A DNA stretch of 64,000 bases. Source: Bradyrhizobium yuanmingense (GTDB taxonomy: Bacteria > Pseudomonadota > Alphaproteobacteria > Rhizobiales > Xanthobacteraceae). The stretch is from contig NZ_JARFML010000030.1 in the NCBI RefSeq assembly GCF_029167105.1, forward strand, positions 1 to 64,000, read 5' to 3'. Below the pieces are notes generated by a model, which made no database searches, was not told the DNA's origin, and saw nothing but the letters and a program-made list of their open reading frames with translations. Of the stretch, positions 7,754 to 15,634 are shown piece by piece (the first letter of the stretch is position 1; each line of letters starts with the position of its first letter). Position numbers and translations under genes: made by a program.

Positions 7754-9382
7754 ATGGCGCCGGCCAATACCCCTCACGCCAAAACCCAGTTCGGCTATCG
7801 CCGTCACCCCGATCAGGGCCGTCCCGGGTCGAGCCCCGCGGCGCATCCGGTCGTGATCGTCGGTGCGGGCCCGGTCGGCTTGTCGCTGGCGATCGATCTC
7901 GCCCAGCGCGGCCAGCGCGTCGTGCTGCTTGATGATGCCGACCGCATCGGCGAGGGCTCGCGCGCGATCTGCTTCTCGAAGCGGTCGCTGGAATATTGGG
8001 ACCGGCTCGGCGTCGGCGACCGCATGGTCGAGAAGGGCGTGGTGTGGAGCGTCGGGCGGATCTTCCATGGCGAGTCCCAGCTCTATCAGTTCAACCTCCT
8101 GCCGGAAGACGGCCACAAGCGGCCGGCCTTCATCAATCTCCAGCAATACTATGCCGAGGCCTATCTGGTCGATCGCATCAACGAGCTGCCGGAGATCGAC
8201 CTGCGTTGGCGCAACAAGGTGACGGCGCTCGAGCAGCGCAACGATTCCGCCCTGCTGACGATCGAGACGCCGGAGGGCGCCTATCGCCTGAATGCGCGCT
8301 ATGTCATCGCCTGCGACGGCGCGCGCTCCTCGCTGCGGCAGATGGTTGGTGCGGAATTCGCCGGCCAGGTGTTCGAGGACCAGTTCCTGATCGCGGACGT
8401 CAAGATGACCGCGGAATTTCCGACCGAGCGCTGGTTCTGGTTCGATCCGCCGTTCCATGCCGGGCGTTCGGCGCTGCTGCACCGGCAGCCCGACGACGTC
8501 TGGCGCATCGATCTCCAGCTTAACCGTTACGCCGATCCGGTTCTCGAGAAGAAGCCGGAAAACGTGCGGCCGCGGATCGCGCGCATGCTGGGCCATGACA
8601 AATTCGAGTTCGAGTGGATTTCGCTCTACAAGTTCCAGTGCCGGCGGATGGATCGCTTCATCCATGGCCGCGTGATCTTCGCCGGCGATTCCGCGCATCA
8701 GGTCTCGCCCTTCGGCGCGCGTGGCGCCAACTCGGGACTCGAAGACGCGGAGAATCTGTCCTGGAAGCTCGACCGCGTGCTGCGCGGCAAATCGCCCGCG
8801 AGCCTGCTGGAGAGCTACCATCTCGAGCGCAGCATGGCGGCCGACGAGAACATCCGCGAATCCACCCGCTCGACCGACTTCATGGCGCCGAACTCGCATC
8901 AGGAGGCGCGGTTGCGCAAGGCGGTGCTGTCGCTGGCCAAGGAGACCGAATTCGGCAAGCGCATGGTCAATGGCGGCCGGCTCTCCGTGCCGTGCAGCTA
9001 CGAGACGCCGCTGTCCTCGCTCGATGCGGATACGTGGCGCGGTGGACCCTCGCCCGGCAGTTCGATGCTCGACGCGCCCGCCGCAACGCCCGCCGGCGAG
9101 CCGATCTATCTGACGGACGCCTTCCGCAAGGGTGGAACGGATTTCACTTTGCTGTCGTTCAGCAATGGCGCGCCGATCGATGCGCCTGCCGGCATCAAGG
9201 GCATCCGCATTGGTGTCAAGGACGGACTTGCCGATCCCTCAGGCCTGGTTGCAAAGCGCTACGGCGCCGAGCCGGGTGCCGCCTACCTGCTGAGGCCCGA
9301 CGGTTATGTCGCGGCGCGCTTCCGCCATCCGACGCGTTCGGCGATCGCGGCGGCGCTGGCGCGAGCCGAAGGTTTGTATTGA
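7754..9382 (+). CDS. FAD-dependent aromatic monooxygenase (MhpA/PheA-type)
   Basis: A 542-residue flavoprotein hydroxylase. The Rossmann GxGxxG is VVIVGAGPVGLSLAIDLAQRG (about residues 34-54), YVIACDGARSSLR is the DG motif, and VIFAGDSAHQVSPFGARGANSGLEDAENL is the GD motif that contacts FAD. The C-terminal thioredoxin-like extension places it with MhpA-type phenol and hydroxyphenylpropionate hydroxylases. It heads a run of four same-strand genes ending in hmgA, so it probably feeds an aromatic acid toward homogentisate. The exact substrate (for example a hydroxyphenylacetate) is inference. A MarR-type palindrome lies upstream. Confidence 0.8.
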   Translation: MAPANTPHAKTQFGYRRHPDQGRPGSSPAAHPVVIVGAGPVGLSLAIDLAQRGQRVVLLDDADRIGEGSRAICFSKRSLEYWDRLGVGDRMVEKGVVWSVGRIFHGESQLYQFNLLPEDGHKRPAFINLQQYYAEAYLVDRINELPEIDLRWRNKVTALEQRNDSALLTIETPEGAYRLNARYVIACDGARSSLRQMVGAEFAGQVFEDQFLIADVKMTAEFPTERWFWFDPPFHAGRSALLHRQPDDVWRIDLQLNRYADPVLEKKPENVRPRIARMLGHDKFEFEWISLYKFQCRRMDRFIHGRVIFAGDSAHQVSPFGARGANSGLEDAENLSWKLDRVLRGKSPASLLESYHLERSMAADENIRESTRSTDFMAPNSHQEARLRKAVLSLAKETEFGKRMVNGGRLSVPCSYETPLSSLDADTWRGGPSPGSSMLDAPAATPAGEPIYLTDAFRKGGTDFTLLSFSNGAPIDAPAGIKGIRIGVKDGLADPSGLVAKRYGAEPGAAYLLRPDGYVAARFRHPTRSAIAAALARAEGLY

Positions 9383-9390
9383 GGTTCCGC

Positions 9391-9615
9391 ATGCCGCTCT
9401 CCACCAGCTCGAACTTCGCGCGCCCCGACGATGCGTTCCGTGCCATCGTCGAGGCGCATCGCGACCTGACCGAGGAACAGAGCGCCGATTTCGACGCGGC
9501 GCTGGTGCTGATCCTCGCCAACCATATCGGCGACATCGACGTGCTGCGCGAGGCGATCGGGCTCGCCAAGCGCCGCATGATCGACGGCCAGCAGCAACAA
9601 CAGCAACAACAATAG
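9391..9615 (+). CDS. DUF2783 domain protein with polyglutamine tail
   Basis: The 74-residue protein starts at ATG 9391, 8 bases after the monooxygenase stop. Its body (FARPDDAFRAIVEAH, LILANHIGDIDVLREAI) matches the small DUF2783 family, found next to MhpA-like hydroxylases. It ends in eight consecutive Gln encoded by mixed CAG/CAA codons just before the stop. Function is unknown; it may assist the adjacent hydroxylase. Confidence 0.7.
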   Translation: MPLSTSSNFARPDDAFRAIVEAHRDLTEEQSADFDAALVLILANHIGDIDVLREAIGLAKRRMIDGQQQQQQQQ

Positions 9616-9633
9616 CCTCGTAAGGACGAATTC

Positions 9634-10590
9634 ATGGCGAAGAACTTCGCATCCACCGGCGATCTCTCCGAGAAGAAGATCACCTTCTCCGAGATCGGCA
9701 CCGATCTCTATGCCTTCACCGCCGAGGGCGATCCCAACACGGCCGTGATCGTCGGCGACGACGGCTGCCTCGTGTTCGACGCCCAGGCAACGCCGGCGAT
9801 GGCGAACAAGGTGATCGAGCGGGTGCGCGCCGTGACCGACAAGCCGATCAAATATGTCGTGCTGTCGCACTATCACGCCGTGCGCGTGCTGGGCGCCTCT
9901 GCCTATCACGCGCAAGGCATCGTCGCGTCGCAAGAGACCTATCGTCTCATCGAAGAGCGCGGCAAGCAGGATTGGGATTCCGAGTACGGCCGCTTTCCGC
10001 GCCTGTTCCAGGATGCGCAGAGCATTCCGGGCCTGACCTGGCCGACGCTGACCTTCGAAGGCGAGATGTCGATCTACCTGGGAAAACGCGAGGTGCGCCT
10101 GATGCAGCTCGGCGCCGGCCACACCTCCGGCGACATCGTCGCCTGGGTGCCGGATGCGGAGGTGATGTTCTCCGGCGACCTCATCGAATATCACTCGGCC
10201 TGCTATTGCGGCGATGCGCATTTGCGCGAATGGCCGATGACGCTGAACGAGATCCGCAATTTCAATCCGAAGGCGATCGCGCCGGGGCGCGGCGATGCGC
10301 TGAAGGGCACCGCTACCGTGCGCGAGGCCATCGCGATGACGCGCGACTTCGTCACCTCGCTCTATGGCGCGGCCGAAATCTCGGTCGCCAAGGGCCGCAG
10401 CTTGAAGGAATCGATGGCGGCGACGCGCGAGGTGATGGATCCGAAATTCTCGAGCTTCGCCATTTACGAGCACTGCCTGCCGTTCAACGTGTCGCGCGCC
10501 TACGACGAGGCGTCCGGTATCGACGACCCCGTGATCTGGACCGACAAGCGCGATCAGGAAATGTGGGCCGCCTTGCAAGGAGGAGGATAG
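9634..10590 (+). CDS. Metallo-beta-lactamase fold protein with incomplete metal motif
   Basis: A 318-residue protein. The fold is clear (NTAVIVGDDGCLVFDAQAT, VVLSHYHAVRVLGAS, LGAGHTSGDIVAW, MFSGDLIEYHS), but the usual HxHxDH reads HYHAVR, so the Asp-His of the second metal site is missing. Residues GHTSGD and SGDLIE keep other ligands. AAGGA precedes the ATG. It lies 18 bases after the DUF2783 gene and 2 bases before hmgA, whose ribosome site overlaps its stop, so it belongs to the same transcript. Its reaction is unknown; a hydrolase for an aromatic ester or thioester is possible. Confidence 0.8.
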   Translation: MAKNFASTGDLSEKKITFSEIGTDLYAFTAEGDPNTAVIVGDDGCLVFDAQATPAMANKVIERVRAVTDKPIKYVVLSHYHAVRVLGASAYHAQGIVASQETYRLIEERGKQDWDSEYGRFPRLFQDAQSIPGLTWPTLTFEGEMSIYLGKREVRLMQLGAGHTSGDIVAWVPDAEVMFSGDLIEYHSACYCGDAHLREWPMTLNEIRNFNPKAIAPGRGDALKGTATVREAIAMTRDFVTSLYGAAEISVAKGRSLKESMAATREVMDPKFSSFAIYEHCLPFNVSRAYDEASGIDDPVIWTDKRDQEMWAALQGGG

Positions 10591-10592
10591 CC

Positions 10593-11939
10593 ATGAACAT
10601 CAATACCTCGCCTGACCAGATCATCCGCAGCTCGGCCCAGGTGACGCCGGGCTACATGTCCGGCTTCGGCAACTCTTTCGAGACCGAGGCGCTGCCGGGC
10701 GCGCTGCCGATCGGGCGCAACTCGCCGCAGCGCTGCGCCTACGGACTCTACGCCGAGCAGCTCTCGGGCTCGCCCTTCACCGCGCCGCGCGGCAGCAATG
10801 AGCGCTCCTGGCTCTACCGCATCCGCCCTTCCGTGAAGCATTCCGGCCGCTTCGAGAAGGTCGATGCCGGCCTGTGGCGGTCGGCGCCGTGCCATGAATA
10901 CGACCTGCCGATCGCGCAGCTGCGCTGGGATCCGACGCCGCTGCCGAAGGAAGAGGTCACCTTCGTGCAGGGCGTGCAGACCATGACGACGGCGGGTGAC
11001 GTCAACACGCAGGCCGGCATGGCCGCGCATGTCTATCTCATCACCAAGTCGATGGTGGATCAGCATTTCTATGATGCCGACGGCGAGCTGATGTTCGTGC
11101 TGCAGCAGGGCAATCTGCGCCTCGTCACCGAGTTCGGCCGCATCGATGCCGAGCCCGGCGAGATCGTGGTGATCCCGCGCGGCGTCAAGTTCCGCGTCGA
11201 GATTCCGAACGGTCCGGCGCGCGGCTATCTCTGCGAAAATTACGGCGGCGCCTTCACACTGCCGGAGCGCGGCCCGATCGGCGCCAATTGCCTTGCCAAT
11301 GCGCGCGACTTCCTGACGCCGGTGGCAAACTACGAGGACAAGGACACGCCGACCGAGCTCTACGTGAAATGGGGTGGCTCGCTGTTCAAGACGGCCCTGC
11401 CGCATTCGCCGATCGACGTGGTTGCCTGGCACGGTAATTATGCGCCGTACAAGTATGATCTGCGCACCTTCTCTCCCGTCGGCGCGATCGGCTTCGACCA
11501 TCCCGATCCCTCGATCTTCACGGTGCTGACCTCGCCCTCGGAGACCGCGGGCACCGCCAATATCGACTTCGTGATCTTCCCCGAGCGCTGGATGGTCGCC
11601 GAAAACACCTTCCGGCCGCCCTGGTACCACATGAACATCATGAGCGAGTTCATGGGCCTGATCTACGGCGTCTACGACGCCAAGCCGCAGGGCTTCGTCC
11701 CCGGCGGCATCTCCTTGCACAATTGCATGCTGCCGCACGGTCCCGACCGCGACGCCTTCGAGCATGCCAGCAATGGCGAGCTCAAGCCGGTGAAGCTGAC
11801 CGGCACCATGGCCTTCATGTTCGAGACCCGCTACCCGCAGCGCGTCACCGCCCATGCGGCGAACTCGTCGACTCTGCAGGACGATTACGCCGATTGCTGG
11901 AACGGCCTGGAGAAGAAGTTCGATCCGAATAGGCCGTAA
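10593..11939 (+). CDS. hmgA: Homogentisate 1,2-dioxygenase
   Basis: The 448-residue enzyme opens the ring of homogentisate to maleylacetoacetate with O2 and Fe(II). Family hallmarks are YMSGFGNSFETEALPGALP at the N-terminus, NGPARGYLCENYG in the cupin part, and RPPWYHMNIMSEFMGLIYG plus HNCMLPHGPD, which carry the iron-binding His and Glu ligands and active-site His. The length matches the family. The start is fixed by AGGAGG overlapping the preceding stop. It is the fourth gene of the monooxygenase transcript; fahA follows after a palindromic repeat. Confidence 0.97.
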   Translation: MNINTSPDQIIRSSAQVTPGYMSGFGNSFETEALPGALPIGRNSPQRCAYGLYAEQLSGSPFTAPRGSNERSWLYRIRPSVKHSGRFEKVDAGLWRSAPCHEYDLPIAQLRWDPTPLPKEEVTFVQGVQTMTTAGDVNTQAGMAAHVYLITKSMVDQHFYDADGELMFVLQQGNLRLVTEFGRIDAEPGEIVVIPRGVKFRVEIPNGPARGYLCENYGGAFTLPERGPIGANCLANARDFLTPVANYEDKDTPTELYVKWGGSLFKTALPHSPIDVVAWHGNYAPYKYDLRTFSPVGAIGFDHPDPSIFTVLTSPSETAGTANIDFVIFPERWMVAENTFRPPWYHMNIMSEFMGLIYGVYDAKPQGFVPGGISLHNCMLPHGPDRDAFEHASNGELKPVKLTGTMAFMFETRYPQRVTAHAANSSTLQDDYADCWNGLEKKFDPNRP

Positions 11940-11950
11940 GTTTCGCTGTC

Positions 11951-12025
11951 CGTCATCGCCGGGCTTGACCCGGCGATCCATCCCTCTTGAAATGATGGAT
12001 GCCCGGGTCAAGCCCGGGCATGACG
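11951..12025. repeat. Intergenic palindrome (CGTCAT...ATGACG family)
   Basis: Two hairpins back to back: CGCCGGGCTTGACCCGGCG and GCCCGGGTCAAGCCCGGGC, with the outer ends CGTCATCG and CATGACG complementary. The element fills the gap between hmgA and fahA and could attenuate transcription between them. It is a different family from the ATTCCGGG elements. Confidence 0.75.
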
Positions 12026-12047
12026 ATTTTCCGATTGGAGAATTCGC

Positions 12048-13316
12048 GTGCCTCACCCCAACGACCCCAGCCTCCGCTCCTTCATCGACGTCGATCCCGC
12101 CTCCGACTTCCCGATCCAGAACCTGCCCTATGGCGTGTTCTCGGCGAATGGATTGGCGCCGCGCGTTGGTGTCGCCATCGGCGCCTACATTCTTGATCTG
12201 TGGGAGCTCGAGCAGGATGGCCGCCTCGATGTCGGGCAGCCGGGGACCTTTGCGGCAGGCAGCCTGAATCCGTTCATGTCGTTGGGCCCGAAGGTGTGGT
12301 CGACGACCCGTGCGCGGATCAGCGAGCTTTTGCGGCACGACAATCCCGAATTGCGCGACAACGAGGAGCTGCGCAAGCTGGCCCTGGTGCCGATGCGCGA
12401 TGCCAGACTGCATCTACCCTTCACCGTCTCCGGCTACACCGATTTCTATTCGTCAAAAGAGCATGCCACCAATGTCGGCGTGATGTTCCGCGGCAAGGAC
12501 AATGCGCTGCAGCCGAACTGGCTGCATATGCCCATCGCCTATAACGGCCGCGCATCGACCGTCGTGGTCTCCGGCACGAAGGTGAAGCGGCCGCGCGGGC
12601 AGCTGAAGCCGCCGAATGTGGAGCTGCCGAGCTTTGCGCCGTGCAAGCGGCTCGATTTCGAGCTGGAGATGGGCGTCGTCATCGGCCAGCCGTCGCCGAT
12701 GGGCGGCATGCTCACGGAGCAACAGGCCGAGGAGATGATTTTCGGCTTCGTGTTGCTCAACGACTGGAGCGCGCGCGACATCCAGCAATGGGAATATGTG
12801 CCGCTTGGCCCGTTCCTCGCCAAGGCGTTCGCGACATCGATCAGCCCCTGGGTGGTGACGCGCGAGGCGTTGGAGCCGTTCCGCTTGAACGGGCCGGAGC
12901 AGCAGCCGGTGCCGCTCGATTATCTCAAGCAGACCAAGCCGCAGAACTACGATGTCGCGCTCGACGTCTCCTTGCGCGCTGCGGGTGCCAATGCGCCCGC
13001 CAGCATCAGCCACACCAATTTCAAGTACATGTACTGGTCCTCGGTGCAGCAGCTGATGCACCACGCCTCAAGCGGCTGCGCCATGAATGTCGGCGATCTC
13101 TTAGGGAGCGGCACCATCTCCGGCCCGGAGAAGAACCAGCGCGGCAGCCTGCTCGAGATCAGCTGGAACGGCACCGAGCCGGTCGAGCTGCCCGGCGGCG
13201 CCAGGCGCGCGTTCCTGGAGGACGGCGACAGCCTCGTCATGCGCGGCTGGTGCCAGGGCAACGGCTATCGCGTCGGATTCGGCGAGGTCGAGGGGACGAT
13301 CGTGGCTGCGGAGTAG
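12048..13316 (+). CDS. fahA: Fumarylacetoacetase
   Basis: A 422-residue hydrolase that cleaves fumarylacetoacetate to fumarate and acetoacetate, the last step of homogentisate breakdown. It has the N-terminal SH3-like part, then the catalytic domain: FYSSKEHATNVGVMFRG (catalytic His and metal region), LDFELEMGVVIG (metal Glu residues), LLNDWSARDIQQWEYVPLGPF (metal Asp and Lys region) and a C-terminal GSGTISGPEKNQRGSLLEISW. The GTG start at 12048 follows TTGGAG at 8 bases. Maleylacetoacetate isomerase, needed between HmgA and this enzyme, was not found in the window. Confidence 0.96.
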   Translation: MPHPNDPSLRSFIDVDPASDFPIQNLPYGVFSANGLAPRVGVAIGAYILDLWELEQDGRLDVGQPGTFAAGSLNPFMSLGPKVWSTTRARISELLRHDNPELRDNEELRKLALVPMRDARLHLPFTVSGYTDFYSSKEHATNVGVMFRGKDNALQPNWLHMPIAYNGRASTVVVSGTKVKRPRGQLKPPNVELPSFAPCKRLDFELEMGVVIGQPSPMGGMLTEQQAEEMIFGFVLLNDWSARDIQQWEYVPLGPFLAKAFATSISPWVVTREALEPFRLNGPEQQPVPLDYLKQTKPQNYDVALDVSLRAAGANAPASISHTNFKYMYWSSVQQLMHHASSGCAMNVGDLLGSGTISGPEKNQRGSLLEISWNGTEPVELPGGARRAFLEDGDSLVMRGWCQGNGYRVGFGEVEGTIVAAE

Positions 13317-13338
13317 CCGCGGTCGCTGCCACAAGCAC

Positions 13339-13420
13339 CGTCATTGCGAGCGCAGCGAAGCAATCCAGTATCGCAGCGGCAGTCTGGATTGCTTCGTCGC
13401 AAGGGCTCCTCGCAATGACG
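13339..13420. repeat. Intergenic palindrome (CGTCATTGCGAG family)
   Basis: CGTCATTGCGAG at one end and CTCGCAATGACG at the other are perfect inverted arms, with inner arms GAAGCAATCCAG and CTGGATTGCTTC. It is a long imperfect palindrome between the convergent fahA and DUF1272 genes, a third repeat family in the window. Confidence 0.8.
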
Positions 13421-13433
13421 GCGTGGACAGAGC

Positions 13434-13745
13434 TCACCGCCTCTCCGGCGGCACGTCGCGCACCCGCGCACAATGCGCCGCGACATCCTCCAGGCTGTAC
13501 TTCAGATGCACCCGCTTGTCGGACGGCGCCTGCCTGGCCGTGCACACGCCCGGCCGCCATTCCTGCGCCGGCCTGATCGGGCGCGGGGCAAAGCCGCCGC
13601 CGCAATTCGGGCAGACGTTGAACAGCTTGGTCTCGACGCAGTCCGCACAGAATGTGCATTCATAGGAGCAGATCCGCGCATTGGTCGCGTCGGGCGGCAG
13701 GTCGCAATCGCAATATTCGCAATTCGGTCGCAGCTGGAGCGCCAT
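13434..13745 (-). CDS. DUF1272 zinc-ribbon protein
   Basis: The 103-residue protein begins MALQLRPNCEYCDCDLPPD and has a cluster of Cys pairs (CEYC, CSYECTFCADC, CPNCGGG), giving two zinc-ribbon-like sites. This pattern is the DUF1272 family. ATG 13745 is preferred over one 15 bases upstream because GGAG and family N-termini fit it. The C-terminal 45 residues are polar. Function is unknown; it converges with fahA. Confidence 0.75.
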   Translation of the reverse strand: MALQLRPNCEYCDCDLPPDATNARICSYECTFCADCVETKLFNVCPNCGGGFAPRPIRPAQEWRPGVCTARQAPSDKRVHLKYSLEDVAAHCARVRDVPPERR

Positions 13746-13819
13746 GTTGAATCTCCACAACTAGAGCTGCGATCATCGCAGATCGTGCAGCCACCGCGAA
13801 TGCCATAGTTCCCTCGATT

Positions 13820-14314
13820 TCAGCCGGGCTTGATCTCCCTCAGCGGCAGCTTCGAGCTCTCCTTCAGCCTATCAAGCACGATCGAGGAGCGCACATGCGC
13901 CACGCTCGGGTGCGGCATCAGGACGTCGTTGACGAGATTGGACAGGCCCTTGAGATCGCGCAGCACGGCCTTGAGCACATAGTCGGCATCGCCTGTGAGC
14001 GAATACGCCTCCTGGATTTCGTCGATCCGGTTCACCAGCGCGCGGAAGCGTTTCGAATTGTCCGGCGAGTGGGTCGCCAGTCCCACCTGGATGAAGGCGA
14101 TCACGCCGAAGCCGAGCGCCTCGCTGGAGAGGTCGGCGTGGTAGCCCGCGATGACCTTCTCCTCCTCCAGCCGCATCCGCCGTCGCGAGCATTGCGAGGC
14201 TGACAGGCCTGCAAGGTCGGCCAGCTCCTGGTTGGTGAGGCGGCCGTCGTCCTGCAGCGCACCCAGGATCTTGAGGTCGAACGCATCCACGTTGATCATG
14301 CGTGTTTTGTCCAT
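13820..14314 (-). CDS. Lrp/AsnC-family transcriptional regulator
   Basis: A 164-residue regulator. The N-terminal helix-turn-helix is DLKILGALQDDGRLTNQELADLAGLSASQCSRRRMRLEEEKVI, and the C-terminal RAM (ACT-like) ligand domain includes YSLTGDADYVLKAVLRDL. ATG 14314 is chosen; a GTG 9 bases upstream would put the start inside the intergenic palindrome. It is divergent from hppD and probably regulates it with an aromatic amino acid or keto acid as effector (inference). Confidence 0.88.
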   Translation of the reverse strand: MDKTRMINVDAFDLKILGALQDDGRLTNQELADLAGLSASQCSRRRMRLEEEKVIAGYHADLSSEALGFGVIAFIQVGLATHSPDNSKRFRALVNRIDEIQEAYSLTGDADYVLKAVLRDLKGLSNLVNDVLMPHPSVAHVRSSIVLDRLKESSKLPLREIKPG

Positions 14315-14317
14315 TTG

Positions 14318-14334
14318 ATGCACGGATCGTGCAT
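14318..14334. promoter_or_regulatory. Candidate Lrp operator upstream of hppD
   Basis: ATGCAC-GGATC-GTGCAT is a perfect 6-bp inverted repeat with a 5-base centre in the gap between the divergent lrp and hppD genes. Position and symmetry fit an autoregulatory operator; binding is untested. Confidence 0.5.
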
Positions 14335-14420
14335 AGAATAGCCGAACCCCGTCTCGTTTGCACGCTCATTGCATGGCTCATGAAGGATAGTTCCTGCCAG
14401 CAGCCATTTGGGAGAACAGC

Positions 14421-15536
14421 ATGGGTCCGTTTCCGCACGATGCACCGCCGGCCACAGTGAGTGCCGACAACCCGATGGGTACCGACGGCTTCGAGTTCGT
14501 CGAATATGCCCATCCCAATCCGGAAGAGTTGCACGCGCTGTTCAAGCTGATGGGCTATGCGCCCGTCGCACGGCACAGAACCAAGAAGATCACGGTCTAT
14601 CGCCAGGGCGACATCAACTATCTCGTCAACGAGGAGCCCGGCACCCACGGCTATGAGTTCGTCGCCGCGCACGGCCCCTGTGCGCCATCGATGGCGTTTC
14701 GCGTCGTCGATGCCAAGGCGGCCTATGACCGCGCGATTGCGCTCGGCGCCGAGCCGGCCGACCTATCGTCCGCGCAGAAGACGTTGGACGTGCCCGCGAT
14801 CAAGGGCATCGGCGGCAGCCTGCTTTATCTGGTCGATCGTTACGGTGCCAAGGGCTCCGCCTATGATGCCGAGTTCGAATGGCTGGGCGCGCGCGATCCC
14901 AGGCCGCATGGCGCCGGCCTGTTCTATCTCGACCATCTCACCCACAACGTCCATCGCGGCCGCATGAATGTCTGGGCGGGATTCTACGAAAAACTGTTCA
15001 ACTTCCGCCAGATCCGCTTCTTCGACATCGAGGGCCGCGCCTCCGGCCTGTTCTCGCGCGCGCTGACCAGCCCCGACGGCAAGATCCGTATTCCAATCAA
15101 CGAGGATGCCGGCGATTCCGGCCAGATCGAGGAATATCTGCAGACCTATCGCGGCGAAGGCATCCAGCACATCGCCTGCGGCTGCCGCGACATCTACCGC
15201 ACCATCGAAGGCCTGCGCGAGGCCGGCCTGCCCTTCATGCCGTCGCCGCCCGACACCTATTTCGAGAAGATCGATACGCGCCTGCCCAAGCACGGCGAGG
15301 ACGTCGCGCGACTCAAGAAAAACGGCATCCTGATCGACGGCGAGGGCGTGGTCGACGGCGGCCAGACCAAGGTGCTGCTGCAGATCTTCTCAGCCAACGC
15401 GATCGGCCCAATCTTCTTCGAGTTCATCCAGCGCAAGGGCGACGACGGTTTTGGCGAGGGCAATTTCAAGGCCCTGTTCGAATCGATCGAGGAGGATCAG
15501 ATCCGGCGCGGGGTGCTGAAGGTGGATGCGGCCTGA
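14421..15536 (+). CDS. hppD: 4-Hydroxyphenylpyruvate dioxygenase
   Basis: The 371-residue Fe(II) enzyme converts 4-hydroxyphenylpyruvate to homogentisate, supplying the HmgA substrate. It has two VOC-type modules. The catalytic one shows the three iron ligands in their usual contexts: His in LDHLTHNV, His in GIQHIACGC and Glu in IFFEFIQRKG. The C-terminal FGEGNFKALFESIE is a family signature. GGGAG precedes the ATG by 7 bases. The neighbouring divergent Lrp gene and palindrome suggest control separate from the MarR-linked hmgA transcript. Confidence 0.97.
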   Translation: MGPFPHDAPPATVSADNPMGTDGFEFVEYAHPNPEELHALFKLMGYAPVARHRTKKITVYRQGDINYLVNEEPGTHGYEFVAAHGPCAPSMAFRVVDAKAAYDRAIALGAEPADLSSAQKTLDVPAIKGIGGSLLYLVDRYGAKGSAYDAEFEWLGARDPRPHGAGLFYLDHLTHNVHRGRMNVWAGFYEKLFNFRQIRFFDIEGRASGLFSRALTSPDGKIRIPINEDAGDSGQIEEYLQTYRGEGIQHIACGCRDIYRTIEGLREAGLPFMPSPPDTYFEKIDTRLPKHGEDVARLKKNGILIDGEGVVDGGQTKVLLQIFSANAIGPIFFEFIQRKGDDGFGEGNFKALFESIEEDQIRRGVLKVDAA

Positions 15537-15537
15537 C

Positions 15538-15634
15538 CGTCATTCCGGGGCGCGCGTCAGCGCGAACCCGGAATCTCGATGTGACAATCTCCAGATTCCG
15601 GGTTCGCTCGCAGCGCGAGCGCCCCGGAATGACG
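15538..15634. repeat. Large intergenic palindrome, ATTCCGGGG family (full unit)
   Basis: The outer arms CGTCATTCCGGGGCGC and GCGCCCCGGAATGACG pair, and each half folds on its own through ATTCCGGG/CCCGGAAT pairs. It occupies nearly all of the gap between the convergent hppD and CoA-transferase genes, ending one base before the latter's stop. It may terminate both transcripts. Confidence 0.85.

Noticed and set aside
7712..8899. A 395-codon minus-strand frame opposite the FAD monooxygenase
   Set aside because: Antisense to a gene with complete FAD motifs; translation has no domain.
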